A DNA stretch of 10,303 nucleotides from Verrucomicrobiota bacterium (GTDB lineage: Bacteria; Verrucomicrobiota; Verrucomicrobiia; Chthoniobacterales; Terrimicrobiaceae). The notes under the pieces were generated by a model that saw only the letters and a program-made list of their open reading frames with translations, searched no databases and was not told the origin of the DNA. A program made the position numbers and the translations under genes. Within the stretch, counting starts at the first letter, position 1. Every line of letters starts with the position of its first letter. The stretch covers positions 1-10,303 of the forward strand of contig JAPLTI010000336.1 in assembly GCA_026398285.1 (NCBI GenBank), read 5' to 3'. Below are positions 4,139 through 9,886 of the stretch, piece after piece.

Positions 4139-5973
4139 TTAAAATGTAGAGACGAGGGACCAGCGTCGAGAGTCGAGAGCTTTTGCCCATTTCTTCCCAG
4201 CAAATCCCGGAAATATCCCACTGAGAAACTCTTGGCCGCCGTTCTAGATCGTTGCATTGCGCTAACCCGCATCATTTCAAAATTCTCTGCCGCTTTCAAA
4301 ATTGCCTCTGCCAAACTTTCCGCGCTCCCCTCCTCGCACCCAATGACCACACCATATTCCTCCGCTTGTTCAAAAAGCGTCGTCCCGCGTGTCGCAATAA
4401 CTGGCATCCCGTTCATCATGGCCTCGATGACAACACGCGAAACCCGCAAGCGATAAGGCGACCGATATGGCAGGACCATTACATCCGTCGCGGCCAACCG
4501 TCGCTCATACTCATCCTCCTCGAAAAACCGCCCTATCACCTCCACCTGCGGATGGTTTTTTAACCAAGGATCGAGTTGAACGAGATTCCCTTTTTCATCC
4601 TGAAAATCCTCCACCCATTGAATCGCGAAGCGGAGCGGCCTGCCGGCCGCAGTAGCGGGTAACGGGTTACTGGTAATGGGTAAAAAAGCAGGGCCAAGCT
4701 CCCGCGTGCACTCGGATTGAATACTCGCCACTCGGCACCCGTCACTCGCCACCTCATTTTTCAAGATCAATTTGATCGCATCTTGAAAAATGTCACTCCC
4801 CTTCTCCCAGCGCGCCGCACCGTAGCAGCCAAAGACAATCGGCTTTGCATAGCCGGATGGCGGATGGCATATAGCGGATAACGGATTATTTGAAGAATCG
4901 ATATTCTGATCTTCAACTTCAGTCCTCAGTCTTCCGCTATCAGTTCTCGGCGGCTGGGCCGCCTCAACCGGATGCGGCAAATACACCACCGGCATACGAA
5001 TCAATGCCTCAAGCGCCCTCCGCATTGCATGCGTCTCGACACCCAGCATCACCCGCCCACTCTCCACTTCGTTTCTTAAAGTTGCAAAAAGCCAAGCCAT
5101 CAACTTCGTCGTTGGACCACGATTCCAGTGTGCCTTCCCAGCACCATCCAATCGAATCGGCAAATTCGGAAAAAACAAAAGCACCCGCGACTCCTTTGGC
5201 AGCGATCCTGTTTTGAGCAGCAACCACCACCCAAGTAAATGGTGCACCAAAACCGTCGGGACGAAGATCCAGTCTGGGGCTTCGCCCGAGTCGAGTGGCG
5301 AGGGTCCAGAGTCGAGGGTGACAAAATTGGAACCACGGATATCACGGATGGGCACGGATGAAGAATATTCCCCGGGAGCGCTGGGGTCATTCGCGGTGCG
5401 AATGGTGGGGAGTTTTTGATTGTCCATCTGCAAGCCAGCTTGCGACTGGCCTTTCAAAAACTCCATCGAATCAGCAAACTGATTCCCCACAGCACTTCCC
5501 GATCCCATATCATCGGCGCGAAGCGCCTCCTCAGCAGGGGCACTCGCGCCGCGAGTGGGCGATGTGTTTTCAGAATCGCGGGCAAGCTTGCTTGCAAAGG
5601 GATTTGAAAACGCAGCGCCAGCACAGGTCTCCTGGGCGTCGCCCTGAGCCTTCCCCATCCGTGTCAATCCGTGTAATCCGTGGTTAAATCCTCTGAATAC
5701 TTTTCGCATCGCAAACAATGTTGCGATGGCATGCCCCGGCACCCTTAAATACCGCTTTACCGCCCCGGCCCCATCAGCCATCCGATGCCAAATCGACTCT
5801 GGCAGCACCGGCAGCGCCCCCGTCTGCTCCATCACGAACCCCTCCACCTTGCTATCGCAAAGCACCACCACTTCATCCCCCAGTTCCCTCAGGCCCCGCA
5901 CAAAAGTCGAGACATACTCCAACCAATGCCCCTTCCGATCCCTCAACGCATCTTCAACGATCAGCCACTTCAT
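4135..5973 (-). CDS. GT4-like glycosyltransferase with several in-frame repeat insertions
   Basis: A GT-B fold glycosyltransferase. The N-terminus MKWLIVEDALRDRKGHWLEY carries the glycine/histidine acceptor-loop pattern seen in GT4 enzymes. The C-domain begins about residue 378 with PIVFGCYGAARWEKGSD, and the donor-site region is SRVVIEAMMNGMPVIATRG (512-530), where E517 matches the second glutamate of E-x7-E; the first is not conserved. The protein has 612 residues against the usual 370-400. Repeat-derived insertions occupy about 96-229 (the composite cassette), 341-376 (linker between domains), 407-445 and the C-terminal end from about 599. Without them a normal-length enzyme remains. It starts two nt after the GT2 stop and its stop overlaps the acyltransferase start (ATGA). 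The insertions keep the frame throughout, so the gene looks expressed and not decayed. Substrates are unknown. Confidence 0.85.
   Translation of the reverse strand: MKWLIVEDALRDRKGHWLEYVSTFVRGLRELGDEVVVLCDSKVEGFVMEQTGALPVLPESIWHRMADGAGAVKRYLRVPGHAIATLFAMRKVFRGFNHGLHGLTRMGKAQGDAQETCAGAAFSNPFASKLARDSENTSPTRGASAPAEEALRADDMGSGSAVGNQFADSMEFLKGQSQAGLQMDNQKLPTIRTANDPSAPGEYSSSVPIRDIRGSNFVTLDSGPSPLDSGEAPDWIFVPTVLVHHLLGWWLLLKTGSLPKESRVLLFFPNLPIRLDGAGKAHWNRGPTTKLMAWLFATLRNEVESGRVMLGVETHAMRRALEALIRMPVVYLPHPVEAAQPPRTDSGRLRTEVEDQNIDSSNNPLSAICHPPSGYAKPIVFGCYGAARWEKGSDIFQDAIKLILKNEVASDGCRVASIQSECTRELGPAFLPITSNPLPATAAGRPLRFAIQWVEDFQDEKGNLVQLDPWLKNHPQVEVIGRFFEEDEYERRLAATDVMVLPYRSPYRLRVSRVVIEAMMNGMPVIATRGTTLFEQAEEYGVVIGCEEGSAESLAEAILKAAENFEMMRVSAMQRSRTAAKSFSVGYFRDLLGRNGQKLSTLDAGPSSLHFK
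4144..4178. repeat. heptamer array, 5 units (GTCGAGA family)
   Basis: Two perfect GTCGAGA units (4165-4178) and three diverged ones. It encodes the last residues of the second GT4-like protein (LSTLDAGPSSL), ending three codons before the stop. Confidence 0.75.
4635..4685. repeat. hairpin plus heptamer array, 5 units (GGTAACG family)
   Basis: A perfect GCGGCC-TGCC-GGCCGC hairpin (4635-4650) abuts five heptamers such as AGTAGCG and GGTAACG (4651-4685). It encodes ITSNPLPATAAGRP in the third insertion of the second GT4-like protein. Confidence 0.82.
4719..4753. repeat. heptamer array, 5 units (CGCCACT family)
   Basis: Units such as CGCCACT and CGTCACT in phase, close to the reverse complement of the AGTGGCG units at 203-209. 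It encodes EVASDGCRVASI. With 4635-4685 it forms the third insertion of this protein. Confidence 0.8.
4854..4888. repeat. heptamer array, 5 units (CGGATGG family)
   Basis: Units such as CGGATGG (twice) and CGGATAA in phase. It encodes NNPLSAICHPPSG in the linker between the two glycosyltransferase domains. Confidence 0.82.
4909..4963. repeat. heptamer array, 6 units (TCCTCAG family), with hairpin
   Basis: Six phased units such as ACTTCAG and TCCTCAG (4909-4950), overlapped by a perfect GGCGGC-TGG-GCCGCC hairpin (4949-4963). It encodes PRTDSGRLRTEVED in the interdomain linker, 20 nt from the array at 4854-4888. Confidence 0.8.
5290..5317. repeat. heptamer array, 4 units (GTCGAG family), part of copy B
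   Basis: Four units such as GTCGAGT and GTCGAGG, more diverged than in copy A. It lies 13 nt from the AACCACGGAT arm, the same spacing as in copy A. Confidence 0.8.
5331..5361 (+). repeat. left inverted arm of copy B (three CACGGAT units)
   Basis: Begins AACCACGGAT and contains CACGGAT three times, with short spacers of 2-3 nt. It is the inverted counterpart of the arm at 5655-5685. Confidence 0.85.
5388..5595. repeat. hairpin series of copy B core
   Basis: Perfect stems in order: CATTCGC-GGT-GCGAATG (5388-5404), GCAAGC-CA-GCTTGC (5430-5443), AATCAG-CAAA-CTGATT (5469-5484), GGCGC-GAA-GCGCC (5515-5527, degraded in copy A), CACTCGC-GCC-GCGAGTG (5541-5557) and GCAAGC-TT-GCTTGC (5582-5595). Several loops differ from copy A while the stems stay paired. 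Confidence 0.85.
5655..5685 (-). repeat. right inverted arm of copy B (three CACGGAT units)
   Basis: Read on the minus strand it begins AACCACGGAT and has three CACGGAT units, mirroring 5331-5361. In the protein it gives NHGLHGLTRMG, the first residues of the insertion. Confidence 0.85.
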
Positions 5974-5975
5974 TT

Positions 5976-7001
5976 TTAAATGGAGTTTTTTTCACGAGCA
6001 TACGCCATGAGTTTTCGATAAAATCCACGAGCTTTTCGCCGCTTTTCAAATAGACTGAAAAATTCGGCCAGCACACCTTTCAGTGCCCCCCGAATAGCTG
6101 CAAAATCCAATTCCTGACTCTGGGTCGCCCCACCCAGCCAAACAGGGATTCCGCGTTTGAGGAACTCAGCGCAAGTCCAAATCGCCACATACAACGGATG
6201 GCTCTTGTAAGAAAAAAGCGTCTTCGGCCAAGGCATGACCACACTGGAATACCCGTTCCCATAAGCCATTTGGTTCAGGTAGTCCCATGTCAATCGCCGC
6301 GCCGGCAAAATGTGTTCGTATTTCAAATCCGCAAAGTAGTGTATGCGATACTCGGCGGCGCGGATCGCATTTCCAAGTTCGACATCCTCACCTCCCGTGA
6401 GCATTTTTCCGGTGCGGCCAAGGCTGGAAAATGCGAATCCGCAATTGAGTATGGCATCCATTACCGACTTGCGGACCACCATACCCGCCCCAAAGACAAA
6501 GCCCCGCTCCGTGATGTCGCTTGTGCTTTCCTGCCCTTGCGGCCCCGTGGCATAGCGATCCAGATATGGCAATATTCGCGGATCAGGCTCCGACTCGAAA
6601 ACCGCAGCCCCGCATCCACCACAAAGGCCCGTTTGTGGGTGATCCCGCATAAAATCGAAGGCTTTTTGCAAATAATCTTCACAAAGAAGCGTGTCGTCGT
6701 CGCAGTAGATCAAAATCGGGAATTTTGCAGCTTGGTATCCAGCTATCCGGGCATAACTCAAGCCCTGCTGTTTTTCAGTAATTAGCGAAACATCAATGTC
6801 ACCATTCTTCTTAATAAAACGCCTAACACACTCCGCCGTTGAGTCATGGGAGTTGTTGTCAATAATACAAATTTCCCAACCGAAATCCGAAGAAAACTTC
6901 TGTCGCGACAATGCAACCAGAGTTCGGGGTAACACCCATGCAGCATTATAACAGCATATGAGAACGCTGATTCCAGAACAAGGATTGGTGTGATTTAACA
7001 C
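5976..7001 (-). CDS. GT2-family glycosyltransferase
   Basis: A GT-A fold inverting glycosyltransferase, probably adding one residue of the repeat unit on the cytoplasmic side. The nucleotide-binding start ISVLICCYNAAWVLPRTLVA lies at 11-30, followed by IIDNNSHDST (46-55). The metal/donor motif is CDDDT (100-104), and GGEDVELG (203-210) holds the ED pair typical of the acceptor/catalytic region. The C-terminal part has hydrophobic and basic segments but no clear set of transmembrane helices. Length (341) is ordinary for the family. The start is GTG at 7001 with no clear ribosome binding site. No ATG lies near the start of the domain, so GTG is the best choice. It follows an 83-nt AT-rich gap and ends two nt before the next glycosyltransferase gene. 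No repeat insertions. Confidence 0.9.
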   Translation of the reverse strand: MLNHTNPCSGISVLICCYNAAWVLPRTLVALSRQKFSSDFGWEICIIDNNSHDSTAECVRRFIKKNGDIDVSLITEKQQGLSYARIAGYQAAKFPILIYCDDDTLLCEDYLQKAFDFMRDHPQTGLCGGCGAAVFESEPDPRILPYLDRYATGPQGQESTSDITERGFVFGAGMVVRKSVMDAILNCGFAFSSLGRTGKMLTGGEDVELGNAIRAAEYRIHYFADLKYEHILPARRLTWDYLNQMAYGNGYSSVVMPWPKTLFSYKSHPLYVAIWTCAEFLKRGIPVWLGGATQSQELDFAAIRGALKGVLAEFFSLFEKRRKARGFYRKLMAYAREKNSI

Positions 7002-7084
7002 GACTGTTTAAATTCGATTTGAAAAAAATCAAACTTATAAGATTTTGAAGACAAGATTAGAAAAATATATTTCAAATCAAATAC
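7002..7084 (-). other. AT-rich 83-nt intergenic gap, possible weak promoter region
   Basis: This gap is markedly AT-rich compared with both flanking genes. On the minus strand TATAAG (7039-7034) could act as a -10 box, but the hexamer 17 nt upstream is TTCTAA, a poor -35. A short A/T hairpin is possible near 7016-7030, but its stem is too weak for a rho-independent terminator. It may hold an internal promoter for the downstream part of the cluster; support is thin. Confidence 0.25.
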
Positions 7085-8200
7085 TTATGAATTAGATTTC
7101 TTGATCTCCGCTAAAAGTTCTTCACTCGGCGTTACATCCTTCCCAATAGATCTCACTTTTCTATGAGCCTTACATCCCATCTCTTTCCACTCTTCCCGCC
7201 GCTCCCAAGCCTTCTCCAAAGCGTGCGAAAAAATCTCCGGCGTGGCAAACTCCGCTAAGAACCCATCCACACCATGCTCCACATATTCTCGCGCATTTCC
7301 GCAATCACTTATAACAGCCACCCTACCACAAGCCATGCCTTCCGTGAGAACCATCGGCCCCCCCTCCCCTCGCGTTGGAAACACTTGAATGTGATTAGTC
7401 CGCCAGATTTCAGTCCGGTCATTTACAAAACCCACGAAGCTCACTCTGTCTGCAATCCCAAAAAAACTCGCCAACTCTCGCAGATACCCCTCCTCAGCCC
7501 CCTCGCCATACAGATTCAAATGCCAATTTCTCATCCGCCATTCCGGACGAGCCAACACCTCAAAAAGAACATCTTGGCCCTTCCAACGAGATTCCCAACG
7601 GGCCACACAACCAAAATTCCAGCAATCGCCATCTGGCCATGGGAGCGGCGCATCCAATCGCACCGGCAACGGCGGCTTGATTACCAGAAAATTTGGTATA
7701 CTTAGCGCCAATTGCCGCTCGGTAATCCTATGGTTATCAGCCGATACAAAAACAGCGGTTGCCGCCTGCGAGTATATGCGACGCATAATCTCACGGTTGC
7801 GCTCATCCACCCAAAAGGTTTCCGCATTGAAGTGGCAGATTGGGATAAACGGGGACTTGAGTTCACTGAGATACTTAGCCATCGGAGGCGAATACGAAAT
7901 ATCAAAGGCGGAACCGGACGAAACCACAACCATTTCGGGTCTCCAAGCTCTTAACTTGGCCATTGGGTCGAAAAACCGTGCCATCAAACGCGCCGCTCGA
8001 GAAACAACTGGCTGCAGAGGATCATAAACCATCCCTTTTTCCAGCAAGGCCCTTAAATTCGGCGCATTCGCGAAATCGCTGCTACACCGAGCGAAAACCT
8101 GATGCCCGTCCTCCAACAAACGATCTGCCGTTTTTCCCCAAAGAAACTCACTCCCAGGCCAACTATGCCCGTGAACCGTGCTGATGAAAGCCACCCTCAT
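7085..8200 (-). CDS. GT4-family glycosyltransferase
   Basis: A retaining GT-B glycosyltransferase of family GT4. The N-domain opens MRVAFISTVHGHSWPGSEFL, with the glycine-containing loop expected of GT4 enzymes. The C-domain begins at about 193 (CWNFGCVARWESRWKGQD), with the K-G-Q-D phosphate-contacting motif at 207-210. A perfect E-x7-E lies at 279-287 (GEGGPMVLTEGMACG), followed by VAVISDCGNAREYVEHG. The length (371) is typical. It is the uninterrupted counterpart to the two repeat-laden GT4-like genes in this cluster. The start at 8200 makes a 4-nt ATGA overlap with the methyltransferase gene, implying coupled translation. The gene ends before the AT-rich gap. Substrate is not predictable. 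Confidence 0.93.
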   Translation of the reverse strand: MRVAFISTVHGHSWPGSEFLWGKTADRLLEDGHQVFARCSSDFANAPNLRALLEKGMVYDPLQPVVSRAARLMARFFDPMAKLRAWRPEMVVVSSGSAFDISYSPPMAKYLSELKSPFIPICHFNAETFWVDERNREIMRRIYSQAATAVFVSADNHRITERQLALSIPNFLVIKPPLPVRLDAPLPWPDGDCWNFGCVARWESRWKGQDVLFEVLARPEWRMRNWHLNLYGEGAEEGYLRELASFFGIADRVSFVGFVNDRTEIWRTNHIQVFPTRGEGGPMVLTEGMACGRVAVISDCGNAREYVEHGVDGFLAEFATPEIFSHALEKAWERREEWKEMGCKAHRKVRSIGKDVTPSEELLAEIKKSNS

Positions 8201-8922
8201 TTTTTTCTAAGGAGCATCAAATTCCCCAAATAATACCGCATCTGAAGATTCACCAAACCTTGCAAAACTCTGGACTTGAAAAATGCTTTGAGCATTCGGT
8301 GAATACACCATACCGGCAGCGTGGCGAGATAAGCGAGAAAGCTTTTTTTTCTCCGGCACACAGACATCGAACAAAGCAATGTTCCAAACACATCCCACCC
8401 ATCCCCGTTACGCCGCGATAAAAATACTTCCAAACCATTCGATTCGGCGAAGGACCTCAACGCATGGTCTGTCGGTCTCCAGAAATCATACGGCTCCTCA
8501 TGCAACATGTAAAAAAATGGCGATGTAACTAAACAATGCCCACCGGGCTTAAGTAAGAGAGCCAGATTTTGAAAAGCCACCTTCCAGTCAGGCACATGCT
8601 CTAGCACTTCAGTAAGAATAAGCAAATCAAACCCACCCGCTTTGGAAAGTGAATCGGGTAAGAGGGCGTCGATCCGGGCGATATGATCGATGGTTCTCGC
8701 ACGATTTTGCTCGATATCCAAACTGCTGTATTTGTATCCACTGCCCTCCAGCATGCCACGCAGCGGGCACTCTCCGGCCCCAATATCGAGCACTTTGGCT
8801 CCGCTTGCCACAGGTCCAATGGCAGTCAGCGCATCATCGATAGACTTCCGAATGAGCGGGGTGACAAAAAATTCCTGCTCTCCCAGCAGTTCTTCGTAGT
8901 TCTTCCGGCGGGTCAAAATCAT
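8197..8922 (-). CDS. class I SAM-dependent methyltransferase
   Basis: A small-molecule type methyltransferase of the Rossmann fold (methyltransf_11/23-like). VLDIGAGECPL (44-54) is the SAM-binding motif I. SSLDIE (66-71) ends strand 2 with the ribose-binding acidic residue. FDLLILTEVLEHVPDW (98-113) contains the LEH signature seen in many sugar and lipid methyltransferases, and LLKPGG (123-128) follows. The C-terminal 50 residues are basic and hydrophobic and may lie at the membrane. In this setting it probably methylates a sugar hydroxyl or the glycan end. The ATG follows the upstream stop directly (TAAATG) with AGGAGG eight nt before it. The stop overlaps the GT4 start. Confidence 0.9.
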   Translation of the reverse strand: MILTRRKNYEELLGEQEFFVTPLIRKSIDDALTAIGPVASGAKVLDIGAGECPLRGMLEGSGYKYSSLDIEQNRARTIDHIARIDALLPDSLSKAGGFDLLILTEVLEHVPDWKVAFQNLALLLKPGGHCLVTSPFFYMLHEEPYDFWRPTDHALRSFAESNGLEVFLSRRNGDGWDVFGTLLCSMSVCRRKKSFLAYLATLPVWCIHRMLKAFFKSRVLQGLVNLQMRYYLGNLMLLRKK

Positions 8923-9885
8923 TTAATGGGCCTCCTGCATGAGAGTTTTCAATTTCGGTTTTCGCACAAAAAGTTCAAAAAGCCGATACACCATTTTTGA
9001 AAAATAGTCTCTCGAACCGGTAAGGCATCGGCCATTGCAAACAAAATAATAGGAAAACACTAAAGCAAAAAATCTCCGAAACGAGCCGCAGGCACGATAT
9101 CTCGCACTTGCCAGAAGTTGGGCCACAGCGCAACCGCTTTGCCTGTTACGCAGTCGAACATAATTCTCGGTCGCCATTCCATAGGTTTTCGGGGCATGTG
9201 AACCCACCACCTCGATAACCCTTTTGGCATGATCCAACTCATTGGATCGGCAAATGCTGTTTGGATGAATTCGATATTTGAGAACCGGCACCTCCAGATT
9301 TTGAAACTTCCATTTAAATGACATTCGGAAATACAAATCCAAATCCTCGATCGGCTTGGGCAACTGATAATTGCCTGCTTCCAAAATCGCCGTTCTACGG
9401 AAGAGCAAGGCCGGGTGCGTGAGCGCGCTACGGAAGAGCATCTGGGTTAGGATGTCATCATGCCGAGAGGGCAAAACTTCTTGATCTCCCAGGTGCTTGC
9501 CATCCGAGCCTATGTAAATGCACTGCCCTCCGACAATCCCAAGGTCGGGATTTTTTAAGATGGCTGAAATTTGGGACTCAAACCTCTCCGGCAAACAAAT
9601 ATCATCCCCATCCATACGCGCTACGAATTCCGTCTGCGCTTCCTCCACCATCTTCGCGAGACATTCATGCAAAGGCAACGGATTTCCAGACACCACTCGC
9701 CCGGGCAATCTCTTTGGAATCCAGCGCCTCGCCTCCTCCACGCTCCCATCGGTTGAGCCATTGTCCCATAGGCAAACCTCAAAGTCTCGAAAAGTCTGTG
9801 CCTCCAAAGACGACAACGCCTCCGGCAAATACGGCATGGCGTTCAGGATTGGAATAATTACAGTAATGCGAGGCACCTTTTGCAT
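8923..9885 (-). CDS. GT2-family glycosyltransferase
   Basis: A GT-A fold family 2 glycosyltransferase acting in the cytoplasm on a lipid-linked intermediate. RITVIIPILNAMPYLPEALS begins at residue 6, WDNGSTDGS (40-48) is the nucleotide-binding region, and RMDGDD (90-95) the metal-binding DxD. PIEDLDLYFRM (178-188) holds the ED acceptor-side motif. After about residue 250 a basic and aromatic C-terminal segment, including FFALVFSYYFVC, may associate with the membrane. I chose the ATG at 9885, one nt after the GT25 stop, because the domain begins just after it. The frame is open to a GTG at 9930, which would overlap the upstream gene by 44 nt. The last codons hold the ribosome binding site of the next gene. 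320 residues is normal. Confidence 0.9.
   Translation of the reverse strand: MQKVPRITVIIPILNAMPYLPEALSSLEAQTFRDFEVCLWDNGSTDGSVEEARRWIPKRLPGRVVSGNPLPLHECLAKMVEEAQTEFVARMDGDDICLPERFESQISAILKNPDLGIVGGQCIYIGSDGKHLGDQEVLPSRHDDILTQMLFRSALTHPALLFRRTAILEAGNYQLPKPIEDLDLYFRMSFKWKFQNLEVPVLKYRIHPNSICRSNELDHAKRVIEVVGSHAPKTYGMATENYVRLRNRQSGCAVAQLLASARYRACGSFRRFFALVFSYYFVCNGRCLTGSRDYFSKMVYRLFELFVRKPKLKTLMQEAH
8931..8936 (-). promoter_or_regulatory. strong Shine-Dalgarno for the methyltransferase gene
   Basis: The minus strand reads AGGAGG, eight nt before the ATG at 8922, and lies inside the last codons of the upstream GT2 gene. It is the clearest ribosome binding site in the window and fixes this start. 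Confidence 0.8.
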
Positions 9886-9886
9886 T

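Larger units (their letters stand above)
5290..5685. repeat. composite repeat cassette, copy B (inside the second GT4-like gene)
   Basis: The shorter and cleaner copy. On the plus strand: four GTCGAG-type heptamers (5290-5317), a 13-nt spacer, an inward arm of three CACGGAT units starting AACCACGGAT (5331), a core with five or more perfect mini-hairpins, and an inverted arm of three ATCCGTG units ending ATCCGTGGTT (5676-5685). The arms match each other over about 30 positions with a few changes, like terminal inverted repeats around a 355-bp element. A GGGC-TTC-GCCC hairpin (5277-5287) borders the outer side of the heptamers. The core is read in the same frame as in copy A: both peptides contain QFADS, GQSQAGLQMD and IRTANDPSA in that order. 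Confidence 0.82.

Noticed and set aside
5331..5685. Known insertion sequence or group II intron
   Set aside because: No transposase or reverse transcriptase frame is present, the element is translated through, and no intron domain V-like structure or splice boundary was recognised.
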